Shown here in pieces: positions 1-5,674 of a stretch of DNA of 5,674 nt. The translations under genes and the position numbers were made by a program. The notes under the pieces are model-generated. The model searched no databases and had not been told where the DNA came from. It worked only from the letters and a program-made list of their open reading frames with translations. The first letter of the stretch is position 1. The number at the start of each line of letters is the position of its first letter. The stretch is from Candidatus Kapaibacterium sp. GTDB taxonomy: Bacteria; Bacteroidota; Ignavibacteria; Kapaibacteriales; UBA2268. Location: contig JAQUZU010000117.1 of NCBI GenBank assembly GCA_028691175.1, positions 1-5,674 of the forward strand, written 5' to 3'.

Positions 1-13
1 TTCCTTTGAAGAG

Positions 14-466
14 TTAATTTTGAATAATACGGGACAATATTTCCTGCTTTCGCGCGGCACATCCGTCCATTATCGTCTTCGCTTTAGCAATTTCTGCTTC
101 GTAGCCTTCTATTTCGGCTACGATTTTATGTTGAGTGGAGAGAGGCGGAATCAAAAATGAAATATTTTCAATAGTCGATAGTGATAACTCTATTTGTCCA
201 CTTGAGCCATTTGCCATTTTTTCAATAGTATCAAATCCTATATTTGCTAATGAATAAAGAGCATATTTAGGCAATACTTTCTCATTCGGTCTAAAAATGG
301 TTATGTGACTATCCACCACAAAATCGCCATCTAAATTAAATAATGTAACTCGTCCCGCAGTTCCAACCCCTGTTGAATTTATCAAAATATCGCCTTTCTG
401 CAATTTTCTTTCATCTAATACAAAATCTGAAGAAGCGTAATGTCTTTCGCTAAAATCAAAATCCAT
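14..466 (-). CDS. Type I-like restriction specificity (S) fragment: second target-recognition domain, N-terminally incomplete from this ATG
   Basis: From its first ATG this encodes 150 residues matching the central and distal part of an HsdS target-recognition domain (TRD), the module that reads one half of a bipartite DNA target. Visible landmarks are KLQKGDILIN followed by GTAGRVTLFN (the usual TRD core), then SGQIELSLSTIENISFLIPP and a long helix beginning near STQHKIVAEI, which in S subunits forms the conserved coiled spacer, ending in EILSRIIQN. Standard S subunits are about 350-450 residues with two TRDs, so this is only a half. It resembles the TRD at the C-terminus of the upstream methyltransferase protein, especially at KLQKGDI, GRV-LFNLD and IPPL. 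The ATG cannot be the natural domain start, because TRD-like sequence continues in frame upstream, so this piece alone lacks about 38 residues of the domain. I expect it is the 3' part of a frameshifted enzyme rather than an independent working gene. Confidence 0.8.
   Translation of the reverse strand: MDFDFSERHYASSDFVLDERKLQKGDILINSTGVGTAGRVTLFNLDGDFVVDSHITIFRPNEKVLPKYALYSLANIGFDTIEKMANGSSGQIELSLSTIENISFLIPPLSTQHKIVAEIEGYEAEIAKAKTIMDGCAARKQEILSRIIQN
331..356. repeat. Imperfect direct repeat copy A in TRD2, pairing with 915-940
   Basis: About 20 of 26 bases match the segment at 915-940 in the same orientation. Both encode the G-R-V-x-L-F-N-L-D motif of a target-recognition domain. The match reflects the common ancestry of the two TRDs and is not a mobile-element repeat. 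Confidence 0.6.
384..408. repeat. Imperfect direct repeat copy B in TRD2, pairing with 977-1001
   Basis: About 20 of 25 bases match 977-1001 in the same orientation. Both encode K-L-Q-K-G-D-I, the most conserved stretch of the target-recognition fold in this window. Confidence 0.6.
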
Positions 467-598
467 ATATCCGCGAGCTTGTCCTGATTTTATTATCTGA
501 ATATTTGAATTTCCGTATTTAGGAGATTTTCCTCTTTTTAATAAAATATTTAACTCGTTGATTTTTAATGATTTACCCCACCTGTTTTCGTTATAACT
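467..598 (-). other. In-frame upstream extension of the second TRD, open but without a standard start codon
   Basis: The frame of the 14-466 ORF stays open upstream until a TGA at 601-599. The translation here includes NRWGKSLKINELNILLKRG and then KSPKYGNSNIQIIKSGQARG, which is the normal beginning of a type I TRD (W, then a loose L-K-x-x-E-L, then KRGKSPKYG). It aligns with the start of the first TRD, YPLVKLGDYVETLGG then GKKPPFENVAVIRN. No ATG, GTG or TTG occurs in this frame in the stretch. The 3' end of the large methyltransferase gene, including its TAA at 567-565, overlaps it in another frame. The coding resemblance is seen directly; the conclusion that it was once joined to the upstream gene is inference. 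Confidence 0.75.
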
Positions 599-3500
599 TC
601 AAGATTTTCAAATACTTGCGCTATTTTTTTCTTGTAATCTTCAATACTCATTCGGCTGCTGTTGTATTCTTTATCCACTTTCTCGCACTCGGCTACGATT
701 TGTTGTTGAATTTCAAGAGGTGGAAGAGGAATTTGAATTGTCAAATAACGATTTAAATCAAGATTTTTCAAACCACTTGCACCACTTTGATAATCAAATG
801 TAAATCCTTGTTGGTAATAGTCATTCAGAATTATATGTAAATAAGTAGGCATAAGTTCTTTATTTATAATCCTAATTCTTGCTGTAAAATTAGAATATGC
901 ATAATTTCCATTATCTAAATTGAATAATACAACACGCCCAACGGCTTGCGTTTCGCTACCACCTGATTTTTCAATTATAATATCACCCTTTTGCAATTTC
1001 CGTTTTTCAAAAGCATTCTTTTCTACATCAATCATTGCAACATCCGACAAATTTAAATCGCCCTTCATTGTAAAATTTGTATTACGAATTACTGCAACAT
1101 TTTCAAATGGCGGTTTTTTCCCTGTCCATAAACCGCCAAGCGTTTCTACATAATCGCCTAATTTTACCAACGGATATTTACTTTTAATCTCAACGGTTTT
1201 GTCAGGTGTCAATTTTATCGCTTTATTAAAAGAGGTGCGGCTAAAGTCAATCATATCTTGTAGGCGGGCAACAACTGCGTAATTTTCACATTCGGCGATT
1301 TTATTGGCAAAAGCGGTTCGCACGGCAGCTGCAAGATTTCCATCGGCGTTGCGGTCGTCGGGATTATACAATTTGCCACCCGGCGTGGTTATCACAATGC
1401 CTTCCGCACCTTTTCGGTTACTCCAATCGTAGCCAAGAAATGTTTTTTGTGCCGCATTGTCGGCCGGTGCGGTAATTATCAGCGTGGTTTGCTCGTAAAC
1501 CAAAGCGAAATAATGCAGTTTTTCACGTTCGGCTTCTTTCGTTTTAGCATAAAAACGTTTGCGCAATTCGTCTGTTTGTTGCTGCGCTTTCAGTTTTTTG
1601 TAAACATTCCCTTTTTTATAGTTTATTATTTCTGTCGATTTATTAAATTCATCAACATATTGCGCAAAATATTCAACGTTTGCCCATTCGTCTAACTCTT
1701 TTGCTTCTGTTACAAAAGCGCGATAGTCTTCGTCCGAAACCTTGATTTTTTGCAACCAACTTTTGTAAATCTCAGCATCATCCCAACCTTCAAGATTTTC
1801 ATTGTTCAATATGGCATTCACGCTATCGCATGCCATATCGCTATGTTTGGGAGGTTCATTGTATTTTTCAAGAAAAAGCACGACCGTATTTGTGCCCGTT
1901 GCGCCAAATGTTTTGCTGCCAAACTGAGCAATGGCACGCAGCAAGAAATTCTGCAAAATCATTTCGCGCGCAGCAGTATAACTTCCGCTGTCGTTACTCA
2001 AGATAGACGACGGCAAAATCACGGCTGCCACGCCTTGCGGTTTCAGCAGTTGGGCTATGCGCTCCACAAAAAGCGTTTCTATTTCCGAACCGTTGTTCGA
2101 TATTTTATCCAACAATTCGAGCGTGTTGTTTTTGATTTTTAAATGCGCTTTAAACGCTGAAACCGAATACGGCGGATTGGCAACCAGAATATCAAAACTG
2201 CCGTTTTCAATTTCCTTGTCAAGGTATTGTTCCAGACCATCGCCAAACACGATTTTGCCTTCGCCCGCGCCGTTCATGTAAAGCGAAACTTTGGCAACTC
2301 GCGCCAACCGGTAATCTTTCTCGATACCGAAAATTGATTTTTCTACCCACTTATTCTCTGTTGCCAACGCTTCTTTTCCGTTGTGTCTCAGCCAATCATT
2401 TACGGCTTCAACGGCTTCCGTCAAAAAGTGCCCCGCACCGCAGGCGTAATCCACGATTTTGGGCATATCGCCATTTGTGCGCTGCATAATAATGCTCATA
2501 GGTAAGCAATCCCAAATAAATCGGGTAATCGGCATTGGAGTAAAAAACTGCCCCTCGTTTTGCTTAAAGCCTTTGTTTAGAAGTTGCTCAAACAAGTCAC
2601 CCAAAAATTGATGCTTTGACGGATAAACAATGCGGTATTTTTCAAACAATTGCACAACTTCAACAAGAATTTTCCCATTTTGATAGAAAAGTTCTTCGTT
2701 ATGAACGTCTTTAAATGAAAAATCGTTGTTTGAATAAAATTTCAAGATTCGGATAGTCTGTTTAAGGTCTGCAATCGCCGATTTTCGCTTTTCGCCGTTA
2801 AGTTTTTGTTTAAACAGATTGTCGGCATAATCATCGGCAACATAAACGATTTTTTCTTTCATAAACCGTTCCATGCCATCGCGGTGAAGTTTCTGCAAAC
2901 GGTCTTGCAAACTTTCGTAAGTATCCGTTCCTTGTTTATACTGAAATTCAACCTCATCGTTGTCCGATTTGTTTATTTCGTCCACCAATTTACAAATAAA
3001 TAGAGCTATCAATCGGTTAAAAGCATTTTCTTTGTCGCTCACATTATTGTGACGAAGAATTTCTTCAAACTGATTCACAATTTTATCATCGGGCGTAAAA
3101 TCGCGCAAATCCTTTTTACGCAGAGGCTTCACGCCTATGGTGTACGCCACGCAATCATCGCCAAAAATCAAATTCCTCAATAATTGCTTGCCATAAGTTT
3201 CATCCCAAGCATCAAACAATTCGGTGACTGTATGCGCATTTTTATATAGTAAAGCCGACTCGTCTTTTTCGGCAAGCAGTTCGATATTCTTATCGTCCGT
3301 GCAATTGATAATGTCGTTTTCGTAAGTAATTTTTTCGACGTCAAAATCCGAAGCATACAGCGAAATCCACTTTGTAGCGCGTTCTTGTTGCCAATAACTG
3401 AATAGTTGTCCGCCATCTTCGTTTAATAATTTCAGTGCCTTTTTATATTCCGTGCCGGCGGTTTTGCACTCAATAATCAGCAACATTTGCGAGCGGTCGG

Positions 3501-3846
3501 CATCATAAACACAAATATCGGCTTTTCCACCCTTTCTATCGTGCCCCAAATTCCAACGTTTTTCCAATTCGATATGTTCGGGACGATAACCTTTATCCAT
3601 CAATCGGCAGACACACTCAAAAACAACAAAATTCTCAGGGTGGTCAAAATTGCAAGTCGTATGGTCATTCACCACTATGCCGTTGGCTCGCTCCGAATCT
3701 GTACTTTCGGGATAAATCAATTCTTTCTTTTCAAAGTCAACCTTCAAATCGCAATCGAACTTTTCAAAGTGCTTTGTATAGATTTCTTTTGATTTTGTAA
3801 AACCAAGAGTTTCGAGAACTTTAGATAAGTTATTAATAGTAATCAT
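565..3846 (-). CDS. Type IIG/IIB-like restriction-modification fusion: PD-(D/E)xK nuclease, N6-adenine methyltransferase and one target-recognition domain
   Basis: A 1093-residue cytoplasmic protein expected both to methylate adenine in its target with S-adenosylmethionine and to cut unmodified DNA. Residues ~30-170 look like the HsdR N-terminal nuclease: GGKADICVYD (D110), LLIIECKTAG (E126, K128), then QLFSY (Q147, Y151), the ExK and Q-x3-Y signature. Residues ~410-660 are HsdM-like: LGDLFEQLL and EGQFFTP near 415-437, SAM-binding motif I DYACGAGHF at 466-474, catalytic NPPY at 557-560, and LPSSIL and FGATGTNT later. Residues ~660-880 form a mostly helical spacer with FLGYDWSNRKGAEGI near 803-817. 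Residues ~890-1045 are a TRD (YPLVKLGDY, KLQKGDIII, IPLPPLEIQQQIVAE), then a helix to ~1085. No helicase motifs are present, so ATP-driven type I cleavage is not expected. The layout matches BcgI/AloI/CjeI-type enzymes; single-chain AloI-like members carry two TRDs, so this one ends early. The start at 3846 gives a sensible N-terminus after an A-rich leader. Target sequence and activity cannot be read from the sequence. Confidence 0.88.
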   Translation of the reverse strand: MITINNLSKVLETLGFTKSKEIYTKHFEKFDCDLKVDFEKKELIYPESTDSERANGIVVNDHTTCNFDHPENFVVFECVCRLMDKGYRPEHIELEKRWNLGHDRKGGKADICVYDADRSQMLLIIECKTAGTEYKKALKLLNEDGGQLFSYWQQERATKWISLYASDFDVEKITYENDIINCTDDKNIELLAEKDESALLYKNAHTVTELFDAWDETYGKQLLRNLIFGDDCVAYTIGVKPLRKKDLRDFTPDDKIVNQFEEILRHNNVSDKENAFNRLIALFICKLVDEINKSDNDEVEFQYKQGTDTYESLQDRLQKLHRDGMERFMKEKIVYVADDYADNLFKQKLNGEKRKSAIADLKQTIRILKFYSNNDFSFKDVHNEELFYQNGKILVEVVQLFEKYRIVYPSKHQFLGDLFEQLLNKGFKQNEGQFFTPMPITRFIWDCLPMSIIMQRTNGDMPKIVDYACGAGHFLTEAVEAVNDWLRHNGKEALATENKWVEKSIFGIEKDYRLARVAKVSLYMNGAGEGKIVFGDGLEQYLDKEIENGSFDILVANPPYSVSAFKAHLKIKNNTLELLDKISNNGSEIETLFVERIAQLLKPQGVAAVILPSSILSNDSGSYTAAREMILQNFLLRAIAQFGSKTFGATGTNTVVLFLEKYNEPPKHSDMACDSVNAILNNENLEGWDDAEIYKSWLQKIKVSDEDYRAFVTEAKELDEWANVEYFAQYVDEFNKSTEIINYKKGNVYKKLKAQQQTDELRKRFYAKTKEAEREKLHYFALVYEQTTLIITAPADNAAQKTFLGYDWSNRKGAEGIVITTPGGKLYNPDDRNADGNLAAAVRTAFANKIAECENYAVVARLQDMIDFSRTSFNKAIKLTPDKTVEIKSKYPLVKLGDYVETLGGLWTGKKPPFENVAVIRNTNFTMKGDLNLSDVAMIDVEKNAFEKRKLQKGDIIIEKSGGSETQAVGRVVLFNLDNGNYAYSNFTARIRIINKELMPTYLHIILNDYYQQGFTFDYQSGASGLKNLDLNRYLTIQIPLPPLEIQQQIVAECEKVDKEYNSSRMSIEDYKKKIAQVFENLEVITKTGGVNH
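585..588 (-). other. Candidate frameshift point splitting the two TRDs
   Basis: The coding strand reads acg aaa aca ggt ggg gta aat cat taa at the end of the large gene. With one more A in the four-A run it would read acg aaa aac agg tgg ggt aaa, giving T-K-N-R-W-G-K and then continuing through the whole second TRD to the stop at 14-16. The join must lie downstream of the TGA at 601-599, which blocks the second frame, and upstream of the conserved W codon at 580-578. This A run is the simplest place, but any net +1 insertion (or -2 deletion) between about 598 and 581 would also work. Confidence 0.55.
915..940. repeat. Imperfect direct repeat copy A' in TRD1, pairing with 331-356
   Basis: This is the TRD1 partner of 331-356, encoding GRVVLFNLD. 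The two copies lie 584 bases apart in the same orientation, so homologous exchange between them would delete one TRD in frame or out of frame depending on the crossover. The identity is modest, so such recombination may be rare. Confidence 0.6.
977..1001. repeat. Imperfect direct repeat copy B' in TRD1, pairing with 384-408
   Basis: This is the TRD1 partner of 384-408, encoding KLQKGDII. Its spacing of 593 bases from copy B is close to that of the other repeat pair, as expected for two domains of similar size arranged in tandem. Confidence 0.6.
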
Positions 3847-3871
3847 TTTTATTTTCTTTCTTTATTATTCT
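3847..3871 (-). promoter_or_regulatory. Short A-rich intergenic leader of the restriction-modification gene
   Basis: This 25-base gap separates the TAA of the TPR gene from the ATG of the methyltransferase gene. On the coding strand it consists only of A, G and T, with a weak purine-rich GAAAG at 3860-3856, nine bases before the ATG. That is a poor Shine-Dalgarno match, but A-rich leaders of this kind are typical of Bacteroidota translation starts. I see no terminator hairpin in the gap and no clear promoter, so read-through from the TPR gene is plausible. A promoter inside the 3' end of the TPR gene cannot be excluded. Confidence 0.4.
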
Positions 3872-5656
3872 TTACGCCGCTCTGATTTCGCGGATACGTT
3901 GCCGAACCTGTTCGGTGTAGATTGAGCGGGGAAAGTCGGTAAGTAACTTGGTGTAGACCTTCATTGCCGCGTCGTAGTCTTTGCTCGCATAGAGGCTTTC
4001 GGCTAACTCAAACATTACATCGTCCACGAAGATGGATTCCGGCAACTGCTCGAGGAACTCTTTCAGCACCCTGCGCTGCTCGGCGAAGTTCAGCTGCGCT
4101 TTGTAAATATCTGCGATATGAAGCATGGAACGCTCCCGAATTTCATCGTCTCCGAACTCCTTTGCCTGATTGTAACTGTCGATCGCAAGCGCGTATTTCT
4201 TCTGACGCTCGAATTTTTCGGCGGAGGCGTAGAGGCGGATTGCCTTGTTTTGGTTTTTGTTCTGCTCAATGAAGAAAATCTTCTCGAGAGCATCATTTGC
4301 CATAACCGATTCGGTATTGGCGGAAAGTTCGGTAAAAACAGCCGTGGCGGAGTCTAATTCCCCGTCGAAATAGCACATTTCGCCGAGCGCATATTTTGCG
4401 TAATCGCGCGCATCGACGGCAGAACCGTTATTGCTGTTCGCAACGATTTGATAATATTCTTTCGCACGTGCCACACTGTCCAATTCAAAATAAATATCGC
4501 CGAGTTTGTTTGTGGCGGTGAGTGCAATTTGTTGATTTTTCGATACTTGCCTGATATTTTCGTACTCTTTTATTGCTTCGGGTAAATTGTGCAACTTGTC
4601 CGCCTGAATAGCCGCGATTCGAAACATTGCTTCGGTTGCGACCGAATTTTTCGAATATAATTTCACGATGTTGCGATAGCGATCGATTATCTCGTCGTAA
4701 TCTTTTCGTGAGATATCGCCGAAAGCCTCGTTTTTCTTCTCGAGAGTTCGAGTATATCCGAAAAGCGCATTAACCATGTACGGAGTTACTTTTCCCATGT
4801 CGATAAGTTCTGCGTATGCTTTCAGTGCGATGTCGAAATTGCCCTCGCGCTCTCGTGCTGTCGCAAACGGATAAAGAAAGGCTCCGTGGGCTTCAGTCCG
4901 CTTATCTTTTTCAATATAACATTGGAGTGCCGCGTCGTATTCCTTGGTTAATACCAGAAACCAACCGTATAGTTCTATGTTTGGGTGGGGGCCGTTTCTA
5001 TATAAATCCAGTATTTTAGGGCGTAAATAGTCCTTTATTTCGTCAGAAGTCAGTATCGCCTGTAGTTTGCCCTGCGTGCGTCTTAGATCTTCTGTATTGG
5101 TGTAATAAACCAGTATTTCGTCCGCCGCCTTGAAATTGTTTCCGGATATCATGTATAAATCCGAGAGCACGTCAGCGTAGATTGCCGGCTTGCGGAGGGC
5201 TTTTCGTCCCGCCAGCAGTGTAGCGATTGCATTATCGAACGCGGTAACGTTGTGCATGGATTTTGCGACTACGGCGTATGTTAGGCTGTCTTTCGGCTTT
5301 AATTTCGTTGCTTTCTCCCAAGCGACAACGGCTTCCTGCTGCTTTCCGAGTTTCCAATTGACTTCTGCGTTCAGGCAGTAAATCGGCAGACTTGGTTTTA
5401 ATTTGAGTTGCGCATCGGTAATCGGCAGGAGCTCGCTGAATTTATTTTGTGCATATAGCGACTGCGAGTAGCCCCAGAAAATATTCTCGTCAGAGGGCTT
5501 TTCGGCGTAAAGTGCGGCGAAGATTTTCTCCGCATTTTTAAAATCCGAATTTTGCAGAAAGGTCTGAGCCAGTTTCAATCGATTTGCATTTTGTGCTTGC
5601 ACGCCGGCAGTCATTATTGCCAGTATCAGTGCCATCACAACAAATATTTTTTTCAT
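3872..5656 (-). CDS. Exported tetratricopeptide-repeat (TPR) protein
   Basis: From the ATG at 5656 this encodes 594 residues starting MKKIFVVMALILAIMTAGVQA, a standard signal peptide: two lysines, a hydrophobic core, then VQA with likely cleavage before QNANR. There is no lipobox cysteine, so a periplasmic or secreted protein is expected. The rest is almost entirely helical with degenerate TPR units, for example FLQNSDFKNAEKIFAALYAEKP near residues 34-54, WKLGKQQEAVVAWEKATKLKP near 101-121, GDIYFELDSVARAKEYYQIV near 386-405, and a clear C-terminal unit LAESLYASKDYDAAMKVYTK near 551-570 followed by a BamD/YbgF-like end. TPRs act as protein-binding scaffolds; the partner is unknown and no enzymatic motif is visible. 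A TTG at 5668 would add MNVI, but the ATG gives the cleaner signal peptide. The reading frame remains open to the window edge, so a further upstream start cannot be formally ruled out. GC content is clearly higher than in the TRD-coding DNA downstream. Confidence 0.85.
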   Translation of the reverse strand: MKKIFVVMALILAIMTAGVQAQNANRLKLAQTFLQNSDFKNAEKIFAALYAEKPSDENIFWGYSQSLYAQNKFSELLPITDAQLKLKPSLPIYCLNAEVNWKLGKQQEAVVAWEKATKLKPKDSLTYAVVAKSMHNVTAFDNAIATLLAGRKALRKPAIYADVLSDLYMISGNNFKAADEILVYYTNTEDLRRTQGKLQAILTSDEIKDYLRPKILDLYRNGPHPNIELYGWFLVLTKEYDAALQCYIEKDKRTEAHGAFLYPFATAREREGNFDIALKAYAELIDMGKVTPYMVNALFGYTRTLEKKNEAFGDISRKDYDEIIDRYRNIVKLYSKNSVATEAMFRIAAIQADKLHNLPEAIKEYENIRQVSKNQQIALTATNKLGDIYFELDSVARAKEYYQIVANSNNGSAVDARDYAKYALGEMCYFDGELDSATAVFTELSANTESVMANDALEKIFFIEQNKNQNKAIRLYASAEKFERQKKYALAIDSYNQAKEFGDDEIRERSMLHIADIYKAQLNFAEQRRVLKEFLEQLPESIFVDDVMFELAESLYASKDYDAAMKVYTKLLTDFPRSIYTEQVRQRIREIRAA

Positions 5657-5674
5657 TATAACGTTCAAATTGTT

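Noticed and set aside
1..13. Terminator after the S fragment.
   Set aside because: Only 13 bases lie beyond the stop in the window, with no hairpin or T run visible.
565..600. Programmed -1 ribosomal frameshifting between the large gene and TRD2.
   Set aside because: The frame relation (-1) is right, but no good X-XXY-YYZ slippery heptamer exists in the allowed 598-581 interval, and G-AAA-ACA is a poor fit. A mutation or assembly error is simpler.
624..630. Seven-T run (A7 on the coding strand) near the end of the large gene, as a phase-variation or slippage switch joining to TRD2.
   Set aside because: A shift here into the TRD2 frame meets stops at 610-608 and 601-599, and the other frame stops at 593-591. 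Slippage at this run cannot join the two parts.
1750..2142. Plus-strand ORF of 130 residues inside the methyltransferase gene.
   Set aside because: It lies opposite clearly conserved methyltransferase sequence, and its translation shows no recognisable domain. It is an antisense shadow.
3964..4296. Overlapping ORFs on both strands inside the TPR gene.
   Set aside because: Their translations are arginine- or serine-rich low-complexity products of out-of-frame reading, while the TPR frame has consistent repeat structure and a signal peptide.
5657..5668. TTG start that adds four residues to the TPR protein.
   Set aside because: The ATG at 5656 begins a textbook MKK signal peptide; the added M-N-V-I has no support.

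Overview
The window carries three coding stretches, all on the minus strand, read from high to low coordinates: a secreted tetratricopeptide-repeat protein (5656 to 3872), a very large restriction-modification enzyme (3846 to 565), and a half-specificity-subunit fragment (about 598 to 14). No tRNA, rRNA, CRISPR array, insertion sequence or convincing terminator was seen. The coding style suggests a Bacteroidota-like (FCB group) bacterium: A-rich leaders without a strong Shine-Dalgarno sequence, TAA stops, and protein families common there. The species cannot be named from this sequence.

The main object is a restriction-modification locus. The 1093-residue protein joins, in order, an HsdR-N-type PD-(D/E)xK nuclease domain (D110, E126, K128, then a Q147-x3-Y151 motif), a gamma-type N6-adenine DNA methyltransferase of the HsdM type (motif I around D466-F474, NPPY at 557-560), a spacer region, and one DNA target-recognition domain (TRD) with its following helix. 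There is no ATP-dependent helicase domain. This is the layout of type IIG/IIB enzymes of the BcgI/AloI/CjeI kind, which cut without ATP and both modify and cleave.

The second TRD lies immediately downstream in another reading frame. Its homology starts well before its first ATG, overlaps the end of the large gene, and has no ATG, GTG or TTG start in the region where the domain begins. Adding one A to the four-A run on the coding strand (plus-strand T run 585-588) would join both parts into one protein of about 1280 residues with two TRDs. The locus therefore looks like a complete single-chain enzyme split by a one-base frameshift at the boundary between the TRDs. A sequencing error, a real mutation or a switch are all possible.

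The TPR gene is more GC-rich (roughly 47-58% in sampled lines) than the TRD-coding parts (roughly 25-40%). The methyltransferase gene starts only 25 bases after the TPR stop, so the two may share a transcript even though their functions look unrelated.
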